Source of the DNA: Erpobdella octoculata
Lineage: Eukaryota; Annelida; Clitellata; Hirudinida; Erpobdellidae
NCBI GenBank assembly: GCA_963978895.1
Contig: OZ022241.1
Coordinates: 4,324,967 to 4,388,966 of the forward strand
Length of the DNA stretch: 64,000 bases
Direction of reading: 5' to 3'
In this document: piece by piece, positions 1-12,200 of the stretch
Numbering within the stretch: the first letter of the stretch is position 1
Layout of the letters: each line of letters starts with the position of its first letter
Translations under genes and position numbers: made by a program
The notes under the pieces: generated by a model
The model's input: only the letters and a program-made list of their open reading frames with translations
What the model was told of the DNA's origin: nothing
Databases searched by the model: none

Positions 1-484
1 ATCAAGTTGAAATAATAACGAAGTTGGCTCAAACCTTCCATTTGAGAAGGTAGTTTCCTCGATGTACGTATCCCACAACTCCAAACACGACAAGCTGTAA
101 AAATAATATTGTTTATTTATTATTCAAGATGTTTTACATATTTTGATTGATTGATCTTTTTTGCATAGCTGCGTTTGAAAAACTGTGAAATTGAAATTTA
201 AAATTCGGCACTTGAAGCTTAACAAATCGTTAAATTCAAAAGATTGCTGAGTGAAAGATTTCGAGTGACTAAGTAACATTGTAATAACATCTTAGTCAAT
301 AACTGACAGGTTTAAATACTGATGAAAAGGCAAACTTTGAGTCATAAATATCATAGCGGTTTATTATATCTTTTTGTCACTAACATTTTTACAGTCGAAA
401 TGAGTACTTATTATTTTGCTTCGAATAGATGGGCTTGACAAAACAGCCCCGTGGACGGATATCTTTTCAAGATGGTTGCGGGAT

Positions 485-760
485 GTTAGCTGTTAGAGTA
501 CTGCACGGGGCGGCGATTTTTTGGCCAGGCCCATCGGCAATTCGGCCCTGTCCGTTTCATAAGCTAAATTTTTAGGCCCTGTCTGGCTCGTTTAATTTGG
601 GCCCGGTCCGTTTGTATGGGCCTAAAATCCCTATACTTTGCACACAAATTTCGGCCCGGTCCGACTTGATTTCAAACCCGACCCAGCCTGTTTAAAAGTC
701 ATAAAATCAAGGCCCAGTCCAGCCCGCGGACACCCGGCCTGTGCAGTGCTTTATTAGCTA
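485..760. repeat. Degenerate GGCCCGG-type dispersed repeat
   Basis: A GC-rich island in AT-rich sequence, made of loosely repeated GGCCCGGTCCG-like blocks 30-60 bases apart, separated by short AT-rich linkers mentioning TTTAAAA and CCTAAAAT. The same block style occurs at 42480-42790 and, more T/G-rich, at 5955-6140. It looks like one dispersed simple-repeat family; no coding function is seen. Confidence 0.55.
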
Positions 761-924
761 TAGTCGCGGATAGGGGATCGAACTTGTGGCTCGATACCAT
801 CGCCTATCGCGCTATAAATATAGATATCTCGAGTCAGGTCCGACTTCTCCTGAAGCAGCTGTTATGTTTTGTTTATAATTTATCAAATTAATATCAGCTT
901 ATAGAATACAAGTTGTAGTTAACA

Positions 925-1018
925 AGAACAAGAACAACAAGAACAACAACAACAACAAGAACAACAAGAACAAGAACAACAACAACAACACCAACAACAA
1001 CAACAACAACAACAACAT
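925..1018. repeat. Interrupted (CAA)n microsatellite
   Basis: About 90 bases of AAC/AAG trinucleotides. The minus-strand reading is a poly-leucine run that should not be taken as a gene. Confidence 0.85.
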
Positions 1019-1809
1019 ATTTGGCCTAATTTTTGGTCGGAACGAGCGATTGGCAAAAGTGACAACGAGAATCAAGCTGTGCACAACAGACCATGACTAT
1101 CGTTTCAGTTTTGGTTGCAAAGTATACTGACGAAAGCGTCTTTATATCAGAACACCAACTGAGCTGTGATACGTTCAAAGGTTGTCAACAAAACCATGTA
1201 TCTTCAAATTATCTTCAACTTTCAACGTTTACTTTGCACCAGAAGATACACCCTAGCCGTTCTAATAAATTGTTTCCACTTTCCTTACCCTTTTTAATCT
1301 CAGAGTTCAACCAGCTAAACAATATTGTATTCGGTTATCAAGTTTTTATAAAAATCTGGACATTCTCATAGAATTAATTTATTTTTCTTAAACTTATATT
1401 AACGCAGGCCACTGTAGCTGCTACCAAGTGGATCGAGTAGAGATGTACCAGAAGTAGTTAATAATATGTCATAGAGCCATAGTCGCAACAAGTTCCGAAA
1501 GTGTCAGTCAGCCAGCAATTCGGGCTATTACATTAAAGACGTGCAATATACTTATGTATAAAGTGATTTTTAATTGTATTCTATAATATCTAAAAGTTAT
1601 AATTATGCGCTTCATCGCTACGACATACTTGTTTCATTTCAAAACCTGTCTTTATTTATTTATTACAAATAAGTTTAAAGTTTAGTCAACCGTAAGAAAT
1701 TAGGTGGATCCGATCTGATAACCCTAGATTAGATGCACACCACCCACCCGTGCAAATTTCAACTTTATCACCTCTCTCTTGCAAATACATAACAAAAACG
1801 AGTACTTAC

Positions 1810-2583
1810 AGCCACTGCCGCCCAGATCCTACAGTAGTAATACTGGTCTGACGGCCGGCACAATAAAGCGGTCAATATCCCAAGTAGCAAGAGAGCGATG
1901 CCTGCCGCTATGAAGAGCCATCTGACAATCGGCACGCTGTCGTAGACCATTATCTCGTCTACCAAGAGACTCTGCTTATCCGACACAAGATTTAAAAGGC
2001 TTTTTTGGCTAGAATTGCTGGAGGTCGACTGGGTCCTTGCGGTGGACAGTTTAGTGACCGAAAAGTGCGGCAGAAAATCTCCATAGTTTGCTGTTGTCTG
2101 GCGGTTCGAAAAATATCTGGACTTGGAGATGGAGTCGACGGCGACGAAAGTAGTCGGGATGTGCTGATGTTCTAAAACTAGAGAAGTAGGAACGACTTTG
2201 TGAAGCACCTCGAATGTCTTGTTCGGTATCTTGTCGTCGTTCGGCGACACCGGTACCACGGATTCGATTTTGTACGGAAACCTGCACTGTTGACGATCGT
2301 CTGTACACTCTTCCTCTACAGTCGTAGTCGTCGTTGTCTTTCGCTGAGCTTCTGCATTGGGGACGGGCTGTTGGAAAGGTGGCGCAAAAGAAAACGGTTG
2401 CGGCGCAGGGTAGAATTGAGGGGCAGGATAAAACGGAGGAGGACGATAGGGTCGAACTTGCGGAGGAGGCGGGTTGATGTAGCTGAGGATGGATGGTGGA
2501 GCTGGTAGGCTGAATCGAGGACGTTGAATGGGAAAAATCGGGGAAAGTACTTGATTGTACGATGATGGAAAAGGTCTACTCAT
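1810..2583 (-). CDS. Proline-rich single-pass or multipass membrane protein, first coding exon
   Basis: A 258-codon exon starting at ATG 2583-2581 and ending at a consensus donor (GT at 1809-1808, gtaagt). A pyrimidine-rich acceptor ends 5 bases before the ATG (exon would start at 2588), so a 5' untranslated exon is likely upstream. Residues about 1-80 are rich in proline, tyrosine and phenylalanine with repeated FYPAPQ-like blocks, followed by a threonine run. A strong hydrophobic helix, VRWLFIAAGIALLLLGILTA, lies near residues 220-240, then a CRPSDQYYYCRIW segment that could start another helix cut by the intron. I do not recognise the family. Later exons were not found. The long open frame, composition bias unlike the surroundings and good splice signals support a real exon. 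Confidence 0.6.
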
Positions 2584-3792
2584 GTTAACTGCGATTGAAG
2601 GGAAAAAAATAGTTAAAATCTTGGTAATAAAACCTTTTATTTTGATTTAGAATGCTAGTTTGTTCTGTTTAACAATTAAAATTGGCTTGAAAGTAGATTT
2701 AATTAACGAACACACTGAAATGTCACCTTCAATAAATTTTCAGTTTTGTTTCGAAATGAAAAGGAACAACGATAATTTATTAGAGAACAAATAATCAACG
2801 ATAATTAATTATAGAATTACCGCTCAAATTATGTAAAATAAATTATCAAACCGAAAAGTTAAAAGTTAAAAAGTTATTATTTACGAAAATTATCTTAACG
2901 TTCGTTCTGTTAGTTGTTATTCGAAATAAGCGATTTCAATCCGCGTGACTGCAGATATTGTTGCTTGTGTACACTCATTGAAGAAATGAAAAGAGGCATG
3001 ACACAAGGGCCGCCCATCTCTCACAGCTTTAAAAATAGCAGAGGTGAGAGGGGAGGCAATGTTTTGATGGAGGGGGGGGGGGTTGTGGTTGCGGTGGTGG
3101 TTTCGAGTGGTTTGTATTAAGTTCTACAAAAGCGAGTTGTGTATATTTTGTTTTATATTTCTCAGCCTTTGAAGGCAGATCCGTCGATAGTTTTTCCCAG
3201 CCTTCAGTGAACTGTTCTTTTTGTTTTAACCCCGTTTTATTTTATCAACGATCTCGATCATACAGATACGAGTGTTTTATCGTGAGGAATATCTCGATTA
3301 TTTGTATATAACCTTAAAATTTAGATGTTCATGGCATTCAACAATAAATAAAGACTCGTGAGATCGTGGGATACTCACTGATCCTTTTGTACTCCTGAAT
3401 CATTGATATACTAGAACAAAAACGCGTGACGGGAGAGTTTATTTGGTGTTGAATGTCTCAAGGACGGTCCACCATTGGGAGCAGGGAAATCTCATGGCCA
3501 TGGTCCTTTTTTCCCAAACTCAAACTAGATTTTCACAAATTTGACATTTAAAGGTAAAAAAGGTAATTGCTTTAAAACACCGCTTTTGAGCCGAAGCTGA
3601 CGCAGTAGTGCCAGGATCAGCTCGTGTATGTGGCAGCGCACAGTTTTATTTGCCACAATCGCTAGCCATACCGACTCTCTCATGTATCCAAAGTTGGAAT
3701 GTTCGAAATCTTATTTTTTCCAAAGTTAAGAAACATTTGACGACTACGTGGAAACGAAAAACTGAGAGATTTACGCAATGTGAGATTTTTAC

Positions 3793-3876
3793 TGGTCGGG
3801 ATTTGAACTTGGGAGCCAGAGCCGTCTGAGCCTAGAAGTCAAAGACTCCACCTTACCGCTTAACCACCGCTCTTCT
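3793..3876 (-). repeat. tRNA-like SINE head
   Basis: On the minus strand the sequence reads like a type II tRNA: an A-box-like TGGTTAAGCGGTAAGG near the start and a B-box-like AAGTTCAAATCCCGACC near the end, about 45 bases apart. It is followed on the same strand by some 200 bases of unrelated sequence running to about 3600, the layout of a tRNA-derived SINE. I cannot fold a clean cloverleaf with matching acceptor arms, so a functional tRNA gene is unlikely. Confidence 0.45.
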
Positions 3877-4952
3877 ATGAACTGTTATTAAGGCTTTCTT
3901 AGCTAGCTATTCATTGCTAAGCAGTAGATACCAATTGGTAAACAACGTTTCATCTGTTGACCAAAATCGGATTTGTTGGGTTCCTAAAATAACTTGAATA
4001 ATTCTCTCAACCAACTGAAGTCATAAAGCAGGTAATAAAATCGGCAAATAAACAGGTTAAATGTTTCTATAAAAACGTCCTTGATTTCTTTTATTATAGA
4101 ATATTTTTAACAGCATAACTTGATTTCTTATCGACCTGAAATAGTTGTGGTGTGTTGACGACTGTGACTCTGGAACCGCCTTATGGCGTTTTCTCTATTG
4201 TTTGGATTGGGTTGAACAATCATTGACTGAGTAACGAAAGTCCTTGATTCTTGGAATGCAGTGCTATTTTAAGTTGTAGGAGTGACTTCTTCTTAAATCT
4301 TGCATAACATTAAATGCACTCAACAGTAAAGAATTTTGAATGTAAATAAGATTAAGATACGCCATGACAGATGTATGATTCCATCTGAACGGGGTAAAGT
4401 CGGAAATGGTGCATGACATTTATTAGAACTCAGGTCTCTAATAATCACATCCACACGCCTATTTAAATAAGCAGGCAGCAATACATAAATGCTGTTCAAT
4501 AGGAAATAGTTTAATAAACTTAACCAGCTAAAACTAATTGAATGTGAGGAGCAGACATTCAAGAACAGCAAGAAAATGAGACGCGAAATAGTTCTAGCGC
4601 CTGCCACGGAAGAACAAGGTCGTTTTCATCATTTATTTTTAATTAAAAGACATTAAAAACAAACCGGAATTTAGTGTTTCAGTGAGAGACTGCATTAAAC
4701 CACCGGAAAACTACCAAATGTGTTCTGACTCACCCAGCAGCTATCGCGGTAGGCACTAGGCACTCTATTGACAGCTTGCGGCAGCTTCGACGCCAATAAA
4801 CTACAAAGTAAAAGTCACGCATGAAAAGTCATGACGATAGCAGCAAATCATTCATCTATTCAAGCACTTGTTTGAAAGTTTTACGCAATGCCTACCTCTA
4901 CAGCGGCTAGATCCGGTTTTGTATAAGACGTTTATAATCATTTTTTTTAAAG

Positions 4953-5183
4953 ATCTTTATATAACTATTGAATCCACAACCTAATAAAATAGGCTTAAAC
5001 GGTACAACCAGTTAAGCCATAATTATATCAAGATTTTTTATAAATGTGACATAACTTCTACGCTACTGTTGTTTGTTACATCAATTAATTCATTATCATG
5101 ATGTAATCAATAACAACACAGTAGGCCTAAAAAGTATTTTTTTATTAGGTTGTGGATCCAGTTGTTATATCAATGCTTAAAGA
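4953..5183. mobile_element. Fold-back MITE-like element
   Basis: The outer arms are inverted copies: ATCCACAACCTAATAAAA at 4972-4989 matches the reverse complement of TTTTATTAGGTTGTGGAT at about 5140-5157, and similarity extends outward into TATAACTA/TTGTTATA. An inner palindrome at about 5063-5123 pairs ACTGTTGTTTGTTACATCAA with GATGTAATCAATAACAACAC. The whole 231 bp could form one imperfect hairpin. No ORF. Typical of a short non-autonomous DNA transposon; target-site duplication not resolved. Confidence 0.6.
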
Positions 5184-5954
5184 CATATAGATAAATTATT
5201 AGAGTTATGTAAATGAAAGTATGTACTTTCTTTTGACGTATGTAGCTCTTCCTGTGAAACAAGTGAAGATTATGTTAATAGGGTTAATCACTAGTAATTA
5301 CTAGTATTTACTTCATTTATAATCTACTTTAATATAGTTTCTAAATCTTAGATGCTAAGGTGATCGAGGTTTGCTGTTGGATGAGAAATGCTGTCACAGG
5401 GTCACAGGTCAATTTAACTTCTCCAACCCAGTGTGACTTCTCTAACTGAACGGAACCACAACTAACGTAAACGGATAACAATTCCAAACATTTGTCGTCC
5501 TCCTTTCAACTCGTTGAGAAAAATCAAATGCGAGAGTTAATTAATAAACTATAGTGAGCTACGGTGTAAATGGAGGTTTAATTAATTGGATTAAAGATTA
5601 TTTATTTATCAAACTAACAAGTAGTGTTAGGGTTAATAATTCTACATCCAATCGATTACTATTTACAAGTGGGGTAACTTAAGGTAGCGACCTAGATTCC
5701 GTCACTATGAAATTACTCTTATGCGCTGCTTAAACCTCGCGACAAAAATGTATTCTTTTAATCCTACCCGATCCCCGAATTTTCATTAGGTATTACCCTT
5801 TCCTATTATTCACATTTTTTAAAGAATACCGCTAAAGATTACTCCCTCCATGGTCATCAACTTTTTTTGAAGGTCAATGCGGTAACCGTGGGGTGTGATA
5901 CCATGAGTGTTACCCCACTGGGTGACACCAATCCCCTGTGACGCTACCACAGAG

Positions 5955-6140
5955 GTGGACATGGGCTGGGTTGGGTCCAATTCTTTTGACACTGCACGGG
6001 TTGAGTTAAAATAAAATAGAAAACAAAAATTTAATTGGCAAAAAAAAACATTTTAACTGTGGGTTAGGTTAGAAAATTTAATTTTTCCGGTGGGTCGGGC
6101 TGAGTAAATGGTGGGTTGGGTCGCCAAAAATGGACCCATG
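5955..6140. repeat. GGGTTGGG-rich degenerate repeat
   Basis: Blocks such as GGGCTGGGTTGGGTCC and GGTGGGTCGGGCTGAG separated by AT-rich linkers. Composition resembles the other GGCCC-type blocks at 485-760 and 42480-42790. Confidence 0.4.
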
Positions 6141-6910
6141 ACCTCTGCGCCAACACTGAATAGAGAATAACTTTGAAAAGTGTAGCTGTAATTAAACAAA
6201 CGGATTTTTCTTTACCAAACCAAAGTCAACGTTTTAGTTCAAAATTTATTTGTATTTCATGGAAGACAACACTTTATTACGACATACGATGATGGCACGT
6301 GGACCTGTGTTTACAACGACTTTAATGGAGGACTATGATAAACTCTTAAAAGAATACGAGCATGAGAAATTATTATGACCGATATTTGTTTTGGTGAACC
6401 AAGTAGAAGTATAAGTGTTAGTTGTACTATTATGTACACAGTAGAAGTAGAAGTACTACTATGTACACAGCACTTTTAAGTGTAAGTCCCAGAAAGCAAC
6501 AAACAAAAATGGAATTCAACTGAAACAAAAAGCAGCAAAAAATAATAAAAAAAAGACGTATACAACAAACAGAACGTTCACAAACAATCATTAAGGCATT
6601 CGCATATAGAAAAAAAATTTGATTTCAATTTTTTTTAAACTAAAAAAAAATAAAACACAAAAAGAAAAACAATCTCGAACAGAAAAGAACAAAAACGAAG
6701 GAAAATGAACAGCAGCTGAAGCTGGAAACATTTAAACATACTTCTTCTGAGGTGACTCAATTAATGCATAAAGTAGCAGCTTAACAATTACTCCTATGTA
6801 GCAATAATAATAATAATATTATGAATTGAAGCGATGACGAAAAGCCCACTGATGATGAAATGCACGTCCGTAATAATTCAACTTCGACCGATCGACTCGC
6901 AATCGGCGAT

Positions 6911-7983
6911 TCACTGGTCGGGAGTTTCGTCTGGTTTCGGAGATTCACAGCTGGTCTGCCTTCTTCCCTCGAAGTATCGCAGGCTTTTGTCCAAGGCTGT
7001 GTTCTAAAAATAATAACAATAATAATCATCATTATCACCACCATCATCATCATCATCATCATTATCATCACCACCGTCATTGTCATCACCACCATCATCA
7101 TCATTATCATCATCATCATCATCATCTGCTTTGATCTCTTTGCACTTGCTTTCTATAATACTGAAAGTACTTTAAGCTAGATAAAAGCTATTTTTTTAAA
7201 TAAGTATTTCAGCTAATTAAAATACCACTTCATACTTTATAATGCGAGTAAATTACTAATGAAACACTAAAGCACCACCATATTTAATCATAAGTACCCA
7301 CAAAACACCCTGATGCATCAGTATCCAACCTAGAACTAAGCTTTGATCAGCTTTCGTTTATTCATAACCTCGATAAACACTGATCGGTGATTGGCTGCCC
7401 TGCTCCTCACGCTGCCTACCCCTTATCTACTACTGGCCCTAGGATTAAATGACTGAGCCCCCCATCCTGATGATTGACTGACTAAGTCTTTCTAAGTTAG
7501 CTCATAAGCAGAGGAATGTTCAAAGTGCGGACAGTCAAACACACAATCACAGACTCTCTTCTTCTCTAACCGTCATGGCGCAGTTGTTCGATAAACACTC
7601 GTTGGTCTTGCCGTGCCTTGTGGTTTCCACGTTCTTCGAGTTTATCGGCTGGTTGAGTTTCTGCTTTGTCGTTGAACAACCCTGTTTCGCAAGTGGGAGA
7701 TTAAAACTATTAAACAACCGTATGTTTTCAGCATTGCAAATAGAAGCAAAAGAAGAAGGATTAAATTAGATTAGATAATTTATAAATATTAAATTAGATA
7801 ATTTATAAATATTAAATTAGATGATTTATAAATATTAAATTAGATAGTTGAAAATGAAAACCAATCCAACTGACCGCTATCCACGGATTGTTAACAAGAT
7901 CCTCAGAAGATGGCCTCTTGCTTACATCCAAGCACAACATATTCTCTATCAACTCCTAGATTTTAATTAAACATCGATAGTAT

Positions 7984-8065
<82 letters not shown>

Positions 8066-9205
8066 ATTATTAGTTTTAAGGATTTTTAATAGGTTAGCAC
8101 TAGTATTAAAAATAAAAACCTTTTCAAATTTAACAGGTAAGCAATGAGAAATATATTAATGAATTATTATAATTATGCAAATTTATTTATTTCTGAATAA
8201 TTATTATAATTTCCCGAGCTAGATATCTATGAATATGCAAATAAAATCCTTGATCTACCTTGGCTTGCATAGAAACCTCGTCCCAGTAAGGAGAGACGAA
8301 CTCAAACTTCCCTTCGAGTATTTTATCAAACAGTTCGTCCTGATCATCGATGTCGCTGAAATTATAAAAAAAAAATTCTATAAAAAATGAATAGATTATA
8401 AAACATAATTTTCTAATAGTATTAGTTAAAGACATAATTAATTATATATTAATCATAATATTACAAGTAGAAAGAGAAGAGTCCACTTGCAGTTGGAATA
8501 AATATAGTAGCAAGAGACTAAAAAAAATAAATAAAAATAAAAAATAAATAAATAAAAAAAGAGACAGCGCAGCTCAAGCTTTTAATTCAACCGTGCGACT
8601 AAAATTAACATAAAAGTCGGTTGGAACACCCGCTGTCTCCCGATAACTAACGTGTGTGTTTTTGGAACTAACTGTAACTGAGGATCATTCTCTGCCCACC
8701 TATCTACCACCCATCCAAACTAGAACTACATTCAAAACATAACAAACCCCCACACTGAACGTTATGGCTGATACAGCTTCGTACTCTACTAATTAAAACT
8801 TCAATTCTTAAATGTTAATACTCCATCCAACCTTGAAAACGGTGGAAAGCCGCAGAGAAGAATGTAGGCGAGAATTCCAATAGACCAGACGTCAACTTTA
8901 AGACCGTAACTGAGCGAAAATAAAACTGCGTACATTATTATTATTATTATTATTTTTATTTTTATTATTATTAACAGTAATCAACATACATAATTTCCTA
9001 TGTCTGTCTGTCTGCCTGTATGTATGTATGTTTTAACGTTGTGTAGCTCTGTTGGGGGCCGTTGCAATCGCAAAATGATATTTAAAAAAATCAGTCATTT
9101 TTGACTAGCTATTTCTATATTAATAGATTATATATATATATATCTAAAAGGTAATGCAATCTGAATTCCTCAATATTATTAAAATTACTAAAAACAATAA
9201 TAATA

Positions 9206-9236
<31 letters not shown>

Positions 9237-12200
9237 AGCTTAATTTTTTCATCTGCTGGATGCAAAGATAACCGATTCGATTCTCACCCCAGTTCAGCAA
9301 TCACCTCAGGAGCAACATAGGTGGGAGTTCCACATACGGTAAAGAGAGGCTCCGTGGCGTACGTGGCCAGTCCCATGTCTGCCAGTTTCAGGATGCGCTG
9401 GTCGTTGTTCGTTTTGTGGACCTGCACGCGCGTGCGATTAAATGAATTTTAGTAGATTTTAAATGAAAAAAGTAAAGAACGAATTTATAAAGCGTTATTA
9501 TGGATTATTTTAAGCTTTAAAACTGCAAAATAAAAACAAATTCATGTTGGGTTTGATAATGATCAGAAAATTAGCAAGCTAGCTCCACAACGAGTACCAT
9601 CCTGTCATCCAATCTTCCTGATGACAAAATATTTTATTAAATTGTATAAATCCCCCAACCTTCCCCCACCCCAGCCCATTGACTCGTTTAATAAATTTTT
9701 GATTTTGTAGGGCTGAAGAACCAACCTACATTTCATCGTCCAATCTAACTAAAACATGGAATTTAGACTTTCCCGCTGGTAACAAATTTATTAAATTTTG
9801 TGATTCATCCAACATTAAAAATTTATTTTTACTGTTTTTAAAGTACAAGATGAAATAAATAGGGTTCAACGATTTCTTACCAATTTTAGACCATTACTGA
9901 TACAAATGAATCTTTTAGTAAAGAAAACAAAAGTTCAATCAAATGGAAACCCAGACTTTCCTTATGAAGATTTCATAATGAAAACTGTTTTAAAATTATT
10001 TTTTCTGATATTCACTAGAGGGCAGAACAACCACACAAGAAAAAAAGAGTTTTGAATTGGATACTTCAAAGGTTGATAAGCTAGCGATAATGGAAATTAC
10101 GTCACAAGTAGAAATTATTGTGTTAACCAAGAAATTCCAAGCAAAATATTTTTCTTATGTATAAATATATTTATAACGAAATAATCACCAATATGTTTTC
10201 GTATGTATAAATATATTTATAACGAAATAATCACCAATATGTTTTCGTATGTATAAATATATTTATAACGAAATAATCACCAATATGTTTTCGGGTTTGA
10301 TGTCCCGATGAACGATGTTGATGCTGTGCAGATAAGCAACACCTCTGCTTATGTCACGAATGGTGCAGCTTGCTTCCGCCTCGTGATAGGACGACATCTG
10401 AGATATCAACTCAAACAGGTCTCCGTTCTGGAATTCAAATAAGAATTTGTTATTTAAAAAAAAATTATATTTAAACTGCCACAAATCAAATACTTTTGAA
10501 TAAATACAACTAATTTCAGGTCAAATATCGGAACTGAATAAATTTAAAAAAAAAACTTTTAGTCATTATATCAATAATCGAAAGAGATATTTCAAGAGAC
10601 TCAATTGATGCCCACGTTCCATATAAAGTTGTTTCGAATAACTACCTCGAGTGTACAAATCATAAGAGCAATTTAATATTCGCCTGGCGTACTTCGAAAG
10701 AAAAAAAAAAGAAAGAAAGAGAAAAACAACGACGAACGTGGAATCTATCGACGGTTTGATTTGCGAGCTCATAAACAGTGCACCCCTACAAAGCAATTAT
10801 TGAATCAAATATTTACGATAATATATATATATGTGTGTGTATGTGGCTGTGTGTGTATGCATGTGTGTGTGTTACAATCTATCACAACAAATCAAAACAA
10901 CTTAAAAACTACCCAGTTTCACAAAGAACTAGATCTTTTGTTTTGGCCAAGTTCAAACATGTTGTAGCACGAGCACACAACATATTGTTGTACATTAATA
11001 TACATGATAACAACCAATTCAATCGGTCGTAAAACAAATTTCAAGGTATAAGTATCAATACCTGGCATGATATCATATATTATGTTTTTATTAAAAAAAT
11101 CTGCAGGTAAAAAAATAATTTATTAAAAAAATTAATGAAAATTAAAAATGCTAAGACTTGGTACGTGAATGCCAAACTGAGAAATGAGGACACGAGTCAA
11201 ACAAAGCAAAATATTTCAATCTTCAAACTATTTATTTGTCTCTTATAAAAATGCTATATCTGATTAAATTTTGTTCAACCCTAGTAATACTACTCAAACA
11301 TGATAACAACTTGACCAACGTACATTGACCAATTAATAAACATATAGACAACTTGACCGACTTACATTGACCAATTAAAAAACAAATAGACAACTTGACC
11401 AACTCACATTGACCAATTAAAAAACAAATAGACAACTTGACCAACTCATATTGACCAATTAAATAACAAATAGACAACTTGACCAACTTACATTGACCAA
11501 TTAAATAACAAACAGACAACTTGACCAACTTACATTGACCAATTAAAAAACAAATAGACAACTTGACCAACGTACATTGACCAATTCAAAAACCAGATGA
11601 TGATGGGTGGGAGTTTCGAATTCTTCGATCAATTCGATGATGTTTTCGTGTTTTACTTTCCGTAAAATTTCAACTTCGTTCTTCAACGCTTCGTAATCTT
11701 CTTTCACTTTCGTCTTGTTGATCGTCTTCAGTGCAAATGGTAACTTTCTGGCTCTTTGATGAATATTAAAATAACAGTTTTATAATTAATTAATTAATAA
11801 ATAAATTATTTAAATTATCAGTGCAAATGGTAACCACCAGCCATACAAAAAGCACATATAATTTATTATTATTAACATTATAATTATTATCATCACTAAT
11901 ATTGCTGTTTTATTATCATCGTCATCATCATCATCATCATTATTATCATTATAAACTTACTTTTCTATGCACTCCCTAACGATGGCAAACTTTCCTTCCC
12001 CGATGACCCTACCGACCTTGTACTTGACCCTCAAGGAGGTGGGCTGCCCATCACGTTGTTCTGCGAGATTGCTGCCTGTTTGTTGACGAAAATTTTAATT
12101 TACCGTTTGTAATGTTGTAATGTAATCTTTACAGTAAATATTCACTGAAGCACATAATCGTTATATTTAAGATAATTATATATATTTTTCTTGTTTCTAT

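Larger units (their letters stand above)
1..1767. other. Stretch without a recognised gene
   Basis: AT-rich sequence with no convincing coding exon on either strand. It holds a GC-rich degenerate repeat (485-760) and a CAA-type microsatellite (about 925-1018). Downstream exons of the proline-rich membrane gene that starts at 2583 on the minus strand must lie here or beyond the window edge, but I could not identify one. Confidence 0.5.
2600..6910. other. Intergenic stretch, no gene recognised
   Basis: AT-rich, with short ORFs only, none resembling a known family or framed by good splice sites. It holds a tRNA-like SINE head (3793-3876), a fold-back element (4953-5183), a GGGTTGGG-rich repeat (about 5955-6140) and A-rich sequence at 6490-6700. 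It separates the 3' end of DCLK (6911) from the membrane-protein exon. Confidence 0.5.

Noticed and set aside
11232..11570. 112-codon ORF with 14-residue repeats
   Set aside because: Product of the 42-bp array; its frame differs from the kinase exon and it has no splice-bounded context.
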